This document shows positions 7,767 through 15,758 of a stretch of DNA of 16,653 bases, one piece after another. The position numbers were made by a program, and so were the translations under genes. How positions within the stretch are numbered: the first letter of the stretch is position 1; every line of letters begins with the position of its first letter. Source of the DNA: an uncultured Lachnospiraceae bacterium (GTDB lineage Bacteria > Bacillota_A > Clostridia > Lachnospirales > Lachnospiraceae); the NCBI GenBank assembly GCA_910577835.1, contig CAJTOU010000057.1, positions 1 through 16,653 on the forward strand, given 5' to 3'. Under the pieces are notes generated by a model that was not told the DNA's origin, did no database searches, and saw only the letters and a program-made list of their open reading frames with translations.

Positions 7767-9848
7767 TTATTTATTCTCTGTCTGTTGTTTATCCCTTACA
7801 TATCCGCAGTTTTTATCTGAACATACTAGTTTGCTTCCCTTTTCCAACATATAACTTTGACACTCCGGACATTTTTCATTGGAAGGCCGCTGCCATGACA
7901 TAAAATCACACTCCGGATTATCCTCACATCCAAAATACCGCCTTCCTTTTTTTGTCTTTTTAATTACAACTTCTTTTCCACACTTTGGACATGCAACACC
8001 TATTTTTTCAAAGTATGGTTTTGTATTATGACATTCCGGAAATCCCGGACATGCAAGGAATTTTCCATGAGGGCCATATTTTATCACCATCATTTTTCCA
8101 CATTCCTCACACTGAACATCAGAGACTTCATCTTTTATCTCTATTTTTTCCAATTCTTTTTCTGCACTTTTTACTGCTTCGTCAAGGTCAGGATAAAAAT
8201 TTCTGACAATTGTCTTCCATGTCACGCTTCCTTCCTCTACTTTATCCAGAAGCGACTCCATATTTGCGGTAAAGTTGGTGTCCACAATCACTGGAAAAGC
8301 TGTTTTCATAATATTGTTTACCGCCTCTCCAAGCTCTGTCATATACAAATTTTTTTCTTCCTTTGCCACATATCTTCTCTGAATAATCGTGGTAATTGTC
8401 GAGGCATAGGTACTCGGCCGCCCGATTCCCTGCTCCTCAAGCGCCTTTACCAGTGCCGCCTCTGTAAAATGCGCCGGTGGCTGTGTAAAATGCTGCTTTT
8501 CTTCAAATTTTCCAAAGGAAAACACAGTATCCTTTTTTATCTTATTTATAATCGCACTTCCCTCTGACTTTTCATCTTCATTGGACATATAGACAGACAT
8601 AAAACCGTCAAAAGCCAGCTTTGAAGCAGAAGCTGTAAATAAATATGGTCCTGCCTGAATTTTCAACGAAGTAGTGCTGTATTTTGCACTGCTCATGCGG
8701 CTGGCTGTAAATCTTTTCCAGATAAGCTGATACAGCCGGAACTGGTCTCTGGTTAAATCTTCCTTTATCACTGTCGGATGAAGTGTAATATCTGTCGGCC
8801 GAATTGCTTCATGGGCATCCTGAATTTTTCCTGCTTTCTTTTTGGCAGTCTGCTTATCAGCTACATACTGTTTTCCGAAATTATCGAGAATATATTGCTT
8901 TGCAGAGGCATCCGCCTCCTCGGAAATTCTTGTGGAATCAGTACGAAGATAAGTAATAATACCAATTGTTCCCTTTCCCTTGATATCAACACCCTCATAG
9001 AGCTGCTGTGCAATTCTCATTGTTTTCTGAGTGGAAAAATTCAATGTCTTTGATGCTTCCTGCTGAAGTGTACTGGTAGTAAATGGAAGAGGAGATTTCT
9101 TTTCCCTCTCGCTGGTCTTCATTTCCTTTACCTGATATTCGGCTCCCTCAAGCTTCGAAACAATTTGATTCATCTCTTCTCTGCTGCTGATATTTATCTT
9201 TCCGTGTTCATCTCCATAAAATTTTGCCAAAAGAGGCTTCTTTTCTCCCTTTACATTTAAAATCGCATCCAGTGTCCAGTATTCCTCCGGTATAAAAGCC
9301 TCGATTTCTTCTTCTCTGTCACAAATCATTCGAAGCGCCACTGACTGCACGCGGCCTGCACTTAAGCCCCGCTTTACCTTTGCCCACAGAACCGGGCTGA
9401 TGGAATATCCTACCATGCGGTCAAGAACACGTCTTGCCTGCTGTGCATCCACAAGTGACATATCAATTTTTCTTGAATTTTTTAATGATTCTTTTACTGC
9501 GGTTTTTGTAATTTCATTAAATGTAATCCGCTTCATTTTTCCCTCATCGAGCTTTAAGGCAATAGAAAGATGCCATGAAATGGCTTCTCCTTCGCGGTCA
9601 GGGTCCGTGGCCAGATAGACTTTATCTGCCTTTTTTACCAGTCTGCGAAGCTCTGCGAGCTTGTCCCCTTTTCCCCTTATCGTAATGTATTTTGGCTCGT
9701 AATCATTCTCAATATCAATACCCATGGAACTCTTCGGCAAGTCTCTGACATGTCCGTTTGAAGCTGTTACCTCATAATTTGTCCCCAATATTTTTTTAAT
9801 TGTCTTTACTTTGGCAGGTGACTCTACTATCACTAAATATTTTGCCAT
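7767..9848 (-). CDS. topA: DNA topoisomerase I (type IA)
   Basis: Topoisomerase I relaxes negative supercoils by cutting and passing single strands. The 693-residue product is full length. The Toprim domain starts at residue 3 (YLVIVESPAK, Glu9) and contains the TDPDREGE acidic motif with Asp82 and Asp84. The active-site Tyr300 lies in GIITYLRTDSTRIS. The EEQGIGRPSTYA motif is at 471-482. The C-terminus has three tetracysteine zinc modules, at about 580-606, 620-647 and 660-681, as in many Firmicute enzymes. The ATG is preceded by two tandem ribosome sites. The gene follows dprA by 55 bases; topA next to dprA and upstream of codY is a widely kept Firmicute order. Confidence 0.99.
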   Translation of the reverse strand: MAKYLVIVESPAKVKTIKKILGTNYEVTASNGHVRDLPKSSMGIDIENDYEPKYITIRGKGDKLAELRRLVKKADKVYLATDPDREGEAISWHLSIALKLDEGKMKRITFNEITKTAVKESLKNSRKIDMSLVDAQQARRVLDRMVGYSISPVLWAKVKRGLSAGRVQSVALRMICDREEEIEAFIPEEYWTLDAILNVKGEKKPLLAKFYGDEHGKINISSREEMNQIVSKLEGAEYQVKEMKTSEREKKSPLPFTTSTLQQEASKTLNFSTQKTMRIAQQLYEGVDIKGKGTIGIITYLRTDSTRISEEADASAKQYILDNFGKQYVADKQTAKKKAGKIQDAHEAIRPTDITLHPTVIKEDLTRDQFRLYQLIWKRFTASRMSSAKYSTTSLKIQAGPYLFTASASKLAFDGFMSVYMSNEDEKSEGSAIINKIKKDTVFSFGKFEEKQHFTQPPAHFTEAALVKALEEQGIGRPSTYASTITTIIQRRYVAKEEKNLYMTELGEAVNNIMKTAFPVIVDTNFTANMESLLDKVEEGSVTWKTIVRNFYPDLDEAVKSAEKELEKIEIKDEVSDVQCEECGKMMVIKYGPHGKFLACPGFPECHNTKPYFEKIGVACPKCGKEVVIKKTKKGRRYFGCEDNPECDFMSWQRPSNEKCPECQSYMLEKGSKLVCSDKNCGYVRDKQQTENK

Positions 9849-9851
9849 ACT

Positions 9852-9874
9852 TACCTCCTAATATTTACCTCCTA
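9852..9874 (-). promoter_or_regulatory. Tandem duplicate ribosome binding sites before topA
   Basis: On the minus strand the 9-base sequence TAGGAGGTA occurs twice, at 9874-9866 and 9860-9852, 14 bases apart. The second is ideally spaced for the topA ATG. The first has no good start codon of its own in range, so it looks like a local duplication or a standby ribosome site. Confidence 0.7.
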
Positions 9875-9903
9875 GAAAGCCTTGACCATATGTAATGGTA
9901 TTT

Positions 9904-10983
9904 CTATTTTTTTCTTATATAACAGTTCTTCACAGGCTCTTCGACCAATCCTGCAAGCTGAAGCTGCAATAAAATATAATGTAATTCGCCCGATTTCAGA
10001 TTTGTTTTTTGTGCAATTTCATCTATACTTTGTAGATAAAAACCTAAAATACTATACACCACTTCATTTTTTTTTTCAAGAAATATTTGTTTTTTTTCCA
10101 AATTTTTATAACTTATGCCTAAAATTGCCAAAAGGTCTGATGTGTCTAAAACAGGTATGGCACCTTCCCGTATTAATCTGTTGCAGCCCTGACTCAGAGG
10201 GTCATTAATTCTGCCCGGAACTGCACATACATCTATTCCTTTTTCAAGTGCATGATTTGCGGTAATCAGAGAACCACTTTCCTGTTTTGCCTCCGTAATC
10301 ACCACACAGTCCGACAGTCCGCTGATAATCCGGTTTCTCTGTGGAAATTGCCATGCAGCCGGTTTTGTCGCAGGCGGATATTCTGACAAAACCGCTCCCG
10401 TTTTCTGTATTCTGTCATATAGTTCCTTGTTTTCCGGCGGATAACAGATATCCGCACCACATCCAAGCACCGCATAGGTTCTTCCTTCGCCTTCCAAAGC
10501 ACCCGCATGTGCGGCAGAATCAATTCCTCTTGCCAGTCCGCTGATAATATTTACCTGACAGCATGCCAGCTCTCTGGAAAATTTCTGAGCAGTATATATG
10601 CCATACGGGCTGCAGACTCTGGCTCCGATAATCGCTGCCGAAGGACCATTTAAAAACTCAATTCCCTGTCCCCGCACAAATAAAGCTCTTGGTCTGTCGG
10701 AAATATTCAAAAGACGCTTGGGAAAAAGTTCACTTTTTTCTGTGATAAACTGAATATTCAAATCTTCCAGTTTTTTGCGCTCCTTCTGTATATCAAATTT
10801 TTTCCTGCTCTCCATAATTTCTGCAATATCCTTTGCTTTTATACAGTTACTTTTTTCCAGAATTGTTTCACTGGCTTTATATATATTTTCCGGTGTCTGA
10901 AAATATGTCAGCAAAGCTTCTATTTTTTTCTGCCACATATTTTTTACACAGAACAGCCATAACATATAATCATCGTATACCAA
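9904..10983 (-). CDS. dprA: DNA-processing protein DprA (Smf)
   Basis: DprA binds incoming single-stranded DNA during natural transformation and loads RecA on it. The 359-residue product has three parts: an N-terminal helical domain (about 1-80), a Rossmann-like DNA-binding domain (about 85-290) and a C-terminal winged-helix domain (about 305-357). Family motifs are IIGARVCSPYG (118-128), SGLARGIDSAAHAGAL (148-163), GCGADICYPPENKELY (174-189), FPQRNRIISGLSD (213-225), ESGSLITANHALEKG (235-249) and AVPG (254-257). The start is a TTG with AGGAGG six bases upstream, which fits better than the ATG six codons later. It directly follows the interrupted comM gene (66-base gap) and precedes topA. Reading frame and motifs are intact. 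Confidence 0.98.
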   Translation of the reverse strand: MVYDDYMLWLFCVKNMWQKKIEALLTYFQTPENIYKASETILEKSNCIKAKDIAEIMESRKKFDIQKERKKLEDLNIQFITEKSELFPKRLLNISDRPRALFVRGQGIEFLNGPSAAIIGARVCSPYGIYTAQKFSRELACCQVNIISGLARGIDSAAHAGALEGEGRTYAVLGCGADICYPPENKELYDRIQKTGAVLSEYPPATKPAAWQFPQRNRIISGLSDCVVITEAKQESGSLITANHALEKGIDVCAVPGRINDPLSQGCNRLIREGAIPVLDTSDLLAILGISYKNLEKKQIFLEKKNEVVYSILGFYLQSIDEIAQKTNLKSGELHYILLQLQLAGLVEEPVKNCYIRKK

Positions 10984-11049
10984 TCTTTTCCTCCTGAATC
11001 TTTCTTCTGATTGTGTCGGCAGCCTTCTGCTAAACTGCTTCCTGTAAAA

Positions 11050-11530
11050 TCAAAGTACCATTCGAAAACCAAGTGCTTCCGAAATATGCTCCTCCCTGAT
11101 ACATGCACTTTCCTCCAAATCAGCTATCGTTCTCGCCACCCGTATAATTTTGTAATATCCTCTGGCACTCATCCGAAAGGTTTCCAGCGCCTGAAAAAGA
11201 AGTGACTGTTCCTTTTTTCCAATACGGCAGCAGTTCTGTATCTCATCTACGCTTAATTCTGAATTAAATCGAAAACTTTTTCCCTGACAGCGTTCCTTCT
11301 GAATTCTGACGGCAGCAGCCACACGCTTTCTTATCTGTTCTGAATTTTCTGCTTTCTTATTTGAGATAAGCTCCTTTGCATCTACCGGCAGAACTCCAAC
11401 ACAGAGGTCCATTCTGTCTATCATGGGACCATTTAAACGACTGATATATTTATGTACCTCGTGCTCTGAACAGCAGCATCTGCTTCTATCCGGATAATAT
11501 CCACACTTACAGGGATTCATCGGTACAACG
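11050..11530 (-). pseudogene. comM: 3' part of comM/yifB (Mg-chelatase-like AAA+ ATPase) cut by the inserted element
   Basis: The frame from about 11520 to 11050 encodes the last 156 residues or so of a ComM/YifB protein, normally about 500 residues. It begins exactly at the conserved MNPCKCGYYPD motif near the end of the AAA+ core, continues through CSEHEVHKYISRLNGPMIDRMDLCV, and includes the full C-terminal helical domain to FRMVL. The N-terminal part with Walker A and B is not in the window. Upstream the frame runs into non-homologous codons and hits an in-frame stop at 11574-11572. A TTG at 11547 keeps the frame open but has no clear ribosome site. ComM homologues are hexameric branch-migration helicases in transformation in Gammaproteobacteria; the role in Firmicutes is less clear. 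The exact junction is estimated. Confidence 0.85.
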
Positions 11531-11540
11531 AAATTGATAC
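11512..11540. other. Probable attachment-site junction of the inserted element within comM
   Basis: ComM homology starts at the codons for Met-Asn-Pro-Cys (11520 downward). The preceding codons (Val-Val-Pro and upstream) no longer fit the family, which usually reads hydrophobic-Ala-Ala before this motif. The crossover therefore lies close to 11520-11535. The partner junction and the comM 5' half are outside the window, so the core sequence cannot be fixed. Confidence 0.6.
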
Positions 11541-11829
11541 AATTCAACGATGCACCCGCAAATGCACCCCCTTACAAACGGTTTGAAATCGGCATTTCTA
11601 CACAATAAATGCACACCCTTTCAAGTGTGCATCAAAAAGTTTTTATATCAGTTAGATTGAAATTAGTCGACTTTCTCCATACACTATTACTCGGTCACTC
11701 AAGCCGCCTCACTCAAAAAATCTCAATAGTCCTTATCATACTTTCTGCGAAAACATCTTATTACCGACTATTCCTCTCACGAATAAATACTATATTCTAC
11801 AAACACATGTTTAATTTTCAAAGCTAATT
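11541..11829. other. Non-coding element end with short direct repeats
   Basis: About 290 bases between the comM junction and the Big_2-like gene contain no convincing gene. The ATGCAC motif occurs three times in the same direction: ATGCACCC at 11550-11557, ATGCACCC at 11562-11569 and ATGCACAC at 11609-11616. The last also forms one arm of a hairpin. Reading frames of up to about 70 codons exist here but have no ribosome site or protein-like composition. The rest (about 11640-11829) is AT-rich and shows nothing I can assign. Confidence 0.5.
11609..11632. other. Hairpin near the element end, possible weak terminator
   Basis: ATGCACAC (11609-11616) pairs perfectly with GTGTGCAT (11625-11632) around an 8-base loop. 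On the minus strand it is followed by TTTATT rather than a long T run. It could be a weak terminator for the Big_2-like gene about 200 bases upstream, or part of the recombination site region. Confidence 0.4.
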
Positions 11830-12531
11830 TCATTTTATCCTAATCTTGTAACTAAAAAAATACCCATTACAAGCAAAATGAATCGTTGTCCTTCCGCTAC
11901 TTACACCAGTAATACGTCCATTAAAAATTGTTGCTATTTCAGGATTATCACTATAAGAAAAAACTATACGATTAGCCAAAGAAAAAGCATTAGATTCAAA
12001 ATGCGAAATTTCATTAATATATTCTTCTTCTGAAAAATCTAATAACATTTTTGTCTCACCATAATAGAAAAAAACAGTAAAATCTTCTCCCACTTTAAGT
12101 TTTATATCACTTTTTATGGTTTTGCCTTCACTGTTTTTCAAATGATACTTTTTCTGATTACATGAATCAACTGTTTCCATAGCTTTCGCAAAAAAACGGC
12201 CCGCTTTCCCTTCCTGACTCATTGCCACATTGCTAAGTTTCAAAAAAGTATATGAATAGCTTTTTAGCTGCTCATATAATTCTATCATCTGATCATCGAA
12301 AAAATTCTGTCCAAAATATTTGTTATTTCCGTCTTTTATCCAATGCTCTTCTGGTAATTGATTATACCATTTTTGAACAGCTAAACACATATTATTATTT
12401 TCAGTCTCTAATTTTCCAATTTTACTAATTAATAACACGATTCCAATTATAAAAAATATACCACATGCTGAAAAAATTTTATATCTATCCATAATATATT
12501 TTTTTAAATCTACTTTTTCATTCCAGTCCAT
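11830..12531 (-). CDS. Membrane-anchored protein with a C-terminal Big_2-like domain (phage-borne accessory gene)
   Basis: I do not recognise a named family for the whole protein. The 233-residue product has a short charged N-terminus, one membrane segment at about 19-37 (IFSACGIFFIIGIVLLIS) and a lysine-rich extracytoplasmic part. The last 50 residues fit the bacterial Ig-like group 2 pattern: FSYSDNPEIATIFNGRITGV (191-210) followed by SSGRTTIHFACNG, where Big_2 domains read 'S-x-NP-x-VATV-x-NG-x-ITGV-x-x-GT-x-x-I'. KVGEDFTVFFYY (about 142-153) may be the first strands. The ATG has AAGAGGT in front. The gene is very AT-rich compared with the recombinases and is separated from them by a strong terminator, so it looks like an independently expressed lysogenic accessory gene. 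Its function is unknown; display on the cell surface is inferred from topology. Confidence 0.72.
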   Translation of the reverse strand: MDWNEKVDLKKYIMDRYKIFSACGIFFIIGIVLLISKIGKLETENNNMCLAVQKWYNQLPEEHWIKDGNNKYFGQNFFDDQMIELYEQLKSYSYTFLKLSNVAMSQEGKAGRFFAKAMETVDSCNQKKYHLKNSEGKTIKSDIKLKVGEDFTVFFYYGETKMLLDFSEEEYINEISHFESNAFSLANRIVFSYSDNPEIATIFNGRITGVSSGRTTIHFACNGYFFSYKIRIK

Positions 12532-12555
12532 ATTTACCTCTTAATAAGTTCTTTG

Positions 12556-12583
12556 TATTTAAATTCATTATATTTATCGTCAA
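12556..12583 (-). promoter_or_regulatory. Candidate promoter of the Big_2-like gene
   Basis: On the minus strand TTGACG (12583-12578) is followed after 16 bases by TAAATA (12561-12556), about 25 bases before the gene's ATG. A consensus TATAAT also occurs at 12572-12567 but has no good -35 element at 17 bases. Because the upstream terminator should stop read-through, a promoter is expected here; the exact hexamers are unsure. Confidence 0.35.
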
Positions 12584-12591
12584 AATTCCAT

Positions 12592-12627
12592 AAAAAAACA
12601 AGTCGGAGAACACCAAATTCTCCGACT
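12592..12627 (-). terminator. Rho-independent terminator of the recombinase operon
   Basis: AGTCGGAGAA (12601-12610) pairs perfectly with TTCTCCGACT (12618-12627) around a 7-base loop. On the minus strand the stem is followed directly by TGTTTTTTTA. It lies about 55 bases after the stop codon of the last recombinase and separates that operon from the Big_2-like gene. Confidence 0.85.
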
Positions 12628-12680
12628 CGTCAAAATTTTTTCTTCTATAATAAATAGCAAAACATACACATTTTAACCTA

Positions 12681-14261
12681 TCAGTTAATTTTCACTTCGT
12701 TTCCGATTTTGAAAGTGAAGCGGATGTCGTCCCTGGCATAGACCGTGGCATGGTCGAGCAACGCCGCCCAAAGTTCCTCATCAAACTCCGTGCAGAAACC
12801 GTCCAGCCTTTGCAGACCGCCGATGAACCGCATATAGGTTTTCCGCTTCCCCTGCCTGTCAGAAATCTCATCGGATACCTTTTCATGCCCTGCCCTTGCC
12901 ACCTCGTACCTTGCGACCAGTTCATTGCGGCGTCTCTGGTATTCCTCCTGGTCCATGGCTGCGGCTTTGTTTTCCGCCACAATCCTTTCCACCATGGCGA
13001 CCACCGCATCCATCTCGGTAAACAGGCGGCTCTGCTCCACCTCCAGCTCCGTGGTGTCGCATAATGTCCGCATCATCACCTTGGTGTTCGCTATCAGCTC
13101 ATCCTTTTCCGGGATGACCTCATTGACGGCTTTCACGAAGGCATCCTTAATCTCATCTTCAGTAAGGTGCGGCGTTCGGCATTTCTTATCGTTTTTGAAC
13201 TTGCGGTTGCACTGGAAGATTACCCTGCGGTATTTGTCCTTGGAATGCCATACCTTGGAGCCGTACCAGTTCCCGCACTCGGAACACTTAATCTTTGAGG
13301 AAAATATGCTGGCGCTGCTGTATCTCGTGTCCATCCGTTTCCGCCGTTCCAATTCTTCCTGCACCAGCTCCCATGTTCCGGGAGGGATGATCGCCTCGTG
13401 GCTCCCCTCCACATAATACTGCGGAATTTCCCCCTGGTTCTTTTTCCGTTTCTTCGTAAGGAAGTCCGCCGTGTACTGCTTCTGCAGGAGCGCATCCCCT
13501 TTGTACTTCTCGTTGGTGAGGATGCTCTTGACGGAACTCTGGTGCCATGTGTCCTTCCCGGCAGGACTCTTAATGCCAAGCCCCGTCAGTTTCTTGCCGA
13601 TGGCATATGGGCTTAATCCCTGCAGGAAAAGCTGGTATATCAGCTTTACCGTTTCCGCCTGCTCTGGGTTCACCTGTAGGCTGCCGTCCTCGCCCTTCTC
13701 ATATCCGAGGAAGGTGCTGTAGGCAAGGCTGCCTTTGCCGTCCGCGAACTGCTTCCGCTTGCCCCATGTGGTGTTCTCCGAAATGCTCCTTGACTCCTCC
13801 TGCGCAAGGGAACTCATAATAGTGATGAGCAGCTCCCCCTTGGAATCCAGCGTGTAGATGTTCTCCTTCTCAAAATAAACCTCGATGCCCTTCTCCTTCA
13901 GTTTCCTTACCGTGGTCAGGGAATCCACCGTGTTCCTCGCAAACCGGCTGACCGATTTTGTGATGATAAGCTCAATCTTCCCATTCAGGGCATCCTCAAT
14001 CATCTGGTTAAATCCATCCCTTTTTTTGGTGTTCGTTGCGGATATGCCTTCATCCGTATATACCCCGGCAAATTCCCAATCCTCCCGGTCGTTTATGTAC
14101 CGGGTGTAATAATCGACCTGCGCCTCATAGCTTGTCGCCTGTTCCTCGGAATCCGTGGATACCCTCGCATACCCCGCCGTCTTCCGCTTTTTCGCCGCCG
14201 CAATTGGCCTTGAGTCAAACCGGTTCAGCGTGGCGGGTATGGTTGTTACTTTCTTTGCCAT
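12681..14261 (-). CDS. Large serine recombinase (second of a tandem pair)
   Basis: A site-specific recombinase of the large serine family (resolvase domain, recombinase domain, zinc ribbon), 526 residues. The catalytic domain begins at about 28: AGYARVS with the expected nucleophile Ser35, the DEGISATNTKKRDGFNQM block (70-87), KSVSRFARNTVD (102-113) and the ELLITIMSSLAQEESRSIS helix (143-161). The DNA-binding recombinase domain spans about 180-300. A zinc ribbon uses Cys326, Cys329, Cys351 and Cys361. A Glu/Arg-rich coiled-coil region follows (about 400-475), and the end reads VYARDDIRFTFKIGNEV. It overlaps the upstream recombinase by 16 bases, with AGGGGG about 9 bases before the ATG. Codons are GC-rich at third positions relative to host genes. 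Nothing suggests inactivation. Likely role: integration or excision of the element, alone or with its partner. Confidence 0.95.
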   Translation of the reverse strand: MAKKVTTIPATLNRFDSRPIAAAKKRKTAGYARVSTDSEEQATSYEAQVDYYTRYINDREDWEFAGVYTDEGISATNTKKRDGFNQMIEDALNGKIELIITKSVSRFARNTVDSLTTVRKLKEKGIEVYFEKENIYTLDSKGELLITIMSSLAQEESRSISENTTWGKRKQFADGKGSLAYSTFLGYEKGEDGSLQVNPEQAETVKLIYQLFLQGLSPYAIGKKLTGLGIKSPAGKDTWHQSSVKSILTNEKYKGDALLQKQYTADFLTKKRKKNQGEIPQYYVEGSHEAIIPPGTWELVQEELERRKRMDTRYSSASIFSSKIKCSECGNWYGSKVWHSKDKYRRVIFQCNRKFKNDKKCRTPHLTEDEIKDAFVKAVNEVIPEKDELIANTKVMMRTLCDTTELEVEQSRLFTEMDAVVAMVERIVAENKAAAMDQEEYQRRRNELVARYEVARAGHEKVSDEISDRQGKRKTYMRFIGGLQRLDGFCTEFDEELWAALLDHATVYARDDIRFTFKIGNEVKIN

Positions 14262-15757
14262 TCTGCCATGCCCCCTTCCGTAAAGCGGAATTCAAACCTG
14301 TCCGCAAACACTGCCACGTCCGCAACCTCCTTCACGAACCTCGGCTCGTAGTCCCTACTGCCGAGGACTGCCGCTGCCGCCTCCCGCAGTTCGTCATCCA
14401 TCAGCCTGCGGAACGTGCAGCCTCGGCACACCCACACCTTCTGCCTCTCCTTTTTCCCCTCCGGGCCCATTTTCCAGTAATCGCATTCCAGCTTCTTTCC
14501 GCAGCACCCGCAGGTGAGCTTCTGCGAAAAGGCGCTGCGACCTCTTTGGTATGCCCGCATGACCTCTCTTGCCTTCCCGCTTTTCATGCGGAACTCAATG
14601 CGGTCTGCATTTATGACAATCTGCTCGACTTCCCTCCGGACTGCCGCCCCGTCAAAGGCGGCAAGCTCCAGTGCGGCGGCCGCCGCCTGCTCCAGCTCCG
14701 TTTCATAGACCGGCCGGAGCCCGCACACATCTTTCCCTTTGCGCTCCCTGGTATTGCAGTTCCATTTCTTGCCGTATTTTGTGGTGCGCCTGCTCACCGA
14801 ACGGCCGCATTCCCCGCATTTCACCAGTCCTGAAAAAGCCGTGAGCGTGGGGTTTTTATTGGCGGCGGCATCCGCCCGCTGCTCCCGTATGAGCTGCGCC
14901 TTTTCAAAATCTGCCTGCGGGATGAGAGGCTCGAACATACCCTCCACCATGTACATGGGCAGCTCGCCCTTATTCCTTTTCCTCGTATGCCCCTCGGAAA
15001 TATAATTCTTCTGCAGGAGCATGGAGCCCGTATAGGACGGGTTCGTGAGGATGAACTTGATGGTGGAGTCGTCCATCGGCACGCCTTTCTGCCCCGTGAT
15101 GCCCCGCTTTGAAAGCTCCTTTGCAATCCCATAGGCAGATGTGCCGGAAAGGTACTTTGCAAAAATCTCCTTTATGACCTCCCCCTGCTCCGGTATGACG
15201 CGGTACATTTCCCCGTCCCACTCATATCCGTATGGCGCTTTATGCCCGTTCGGGATGCCCTGTTCAAACCGTTTCCGGATGCCCCACTTCACATTTTCGG
15301 AAATGCTGCGCGATTCCTCCTGTGCGAAGGACGCGAGCAGGGTGAGCAGCAGCTCCCCCTCGTCGGAAATGGAGTGGATGTTTTCCCTTTCAAAATAAAC
15401 ATCGATTCCAAGCTCCTTCAGGTGCCTCGTCACCGTCAGGGTGTCCACGGTATCCCTTGCAAAACGGCTGACGGACTTTACCAGCACCATGTCAATCTTC
15501 CCGGCATCGCAGTCCGCAAGCAGCCTGTTGAAGTCGTCGCGGTGGCTTGTGTCCCTTCCGCTGATGCCCTCATCCGCATATATGCCCGCAAACTCCCAAT
15601 CAGGATTTTTTTGTATCAATCCGTTGTAATGGCTGACCTGCGCGGAAAGGGAATGGAGGAGCATTTCCGTCTCCATCGACACCCTGGCATAAGCCGCCAC
15701 CCTCTTCCTCTTTTTCAGTTCCGGCAGAACCTGCCCGATTACGCTGATTCTCGGCAT
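14246..15757 (-). CDS. Large serine recombinase with duplicated C-terminal zinc module (first of a tandem pair)
   Basis: A second large serine recombinase, 503 residues, homologous to its neighbour but clearly diverged. The catalytic domain has AAYARVS with Ser27, DEGISGRDTSHRDDFNRLL (62-80), KSVSRFARDTVD (94-105) and ELLLTLLASFAQEESRSIS (135-153). The recombinase domain covers about 170-290. Zinc ribbon 1 uses Cys314, Cys317, Cys334 and Cys345 and is followed by VINADRIEFRMKSG (381-394). A second cysteine module (Cys416/Cys419 and Cys444/Cys447) is followed by VFADRFEFRFTEGG (483-496), so the C-terminal unit looks duplicated. The ATG at 15757 is one base after the stop of the small upstream gene and has GGAGG at good spacing; a start 18 codons further upstream is less likely. 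The overlaps suggest both recombinases are made together. Confidence 0.94.
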   Translation of the reverse strand: MPRISVIGQVLPELKKRKRVAAYARVSMETEMLLHSLSAQVSHYNGLIQKNPDWEFAGIYADEGISGRDTSHRDDFNRLLADCDAGKIDMVLVKSVSRFARDTVDTLTVTRHLKELGIDVYFERENIHSISDEGELLLTLLASFAQEESRSISENVKWGIRKRFEQGIPNGHKAPYGYEWDGEMYRVIPEQGEVIKEIFAKYLSGTSAYGIAKELSKRGITGQKGVPMDDSTIKFILTNPSYTGSMLLQKNYISEGHTRKRNKGELPMYMVEGMFEPLIPQADFEKAQLIREQRADAAANKNPTLTAFSGLVKCGECGRSVSRRTTKYGKKWNCNTRERKGKDVCGLRPVYETELEQAAAAALELAAFDGAAVRREVEQIVINADRIEFRMKSGKAREVMRAYQRGRSAFSQKLTCGCCGKKLECDYWKMGPEGKKERQKVWVCRGCTFRRLMDDELREAAAAVLGSRDYEPRFVKEVADVAVFADRFEFRFTEGGMAEWQRK

Positions 15758-15758
15758 A

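Noticed and set aside
11609..11827. Plus-strand frame of 72 codons between comM and the Big_2-like gene
   Set aside because: No ribosome site, no recognisable protein character, and it starts inside a hairpin arm; likely non-coding.
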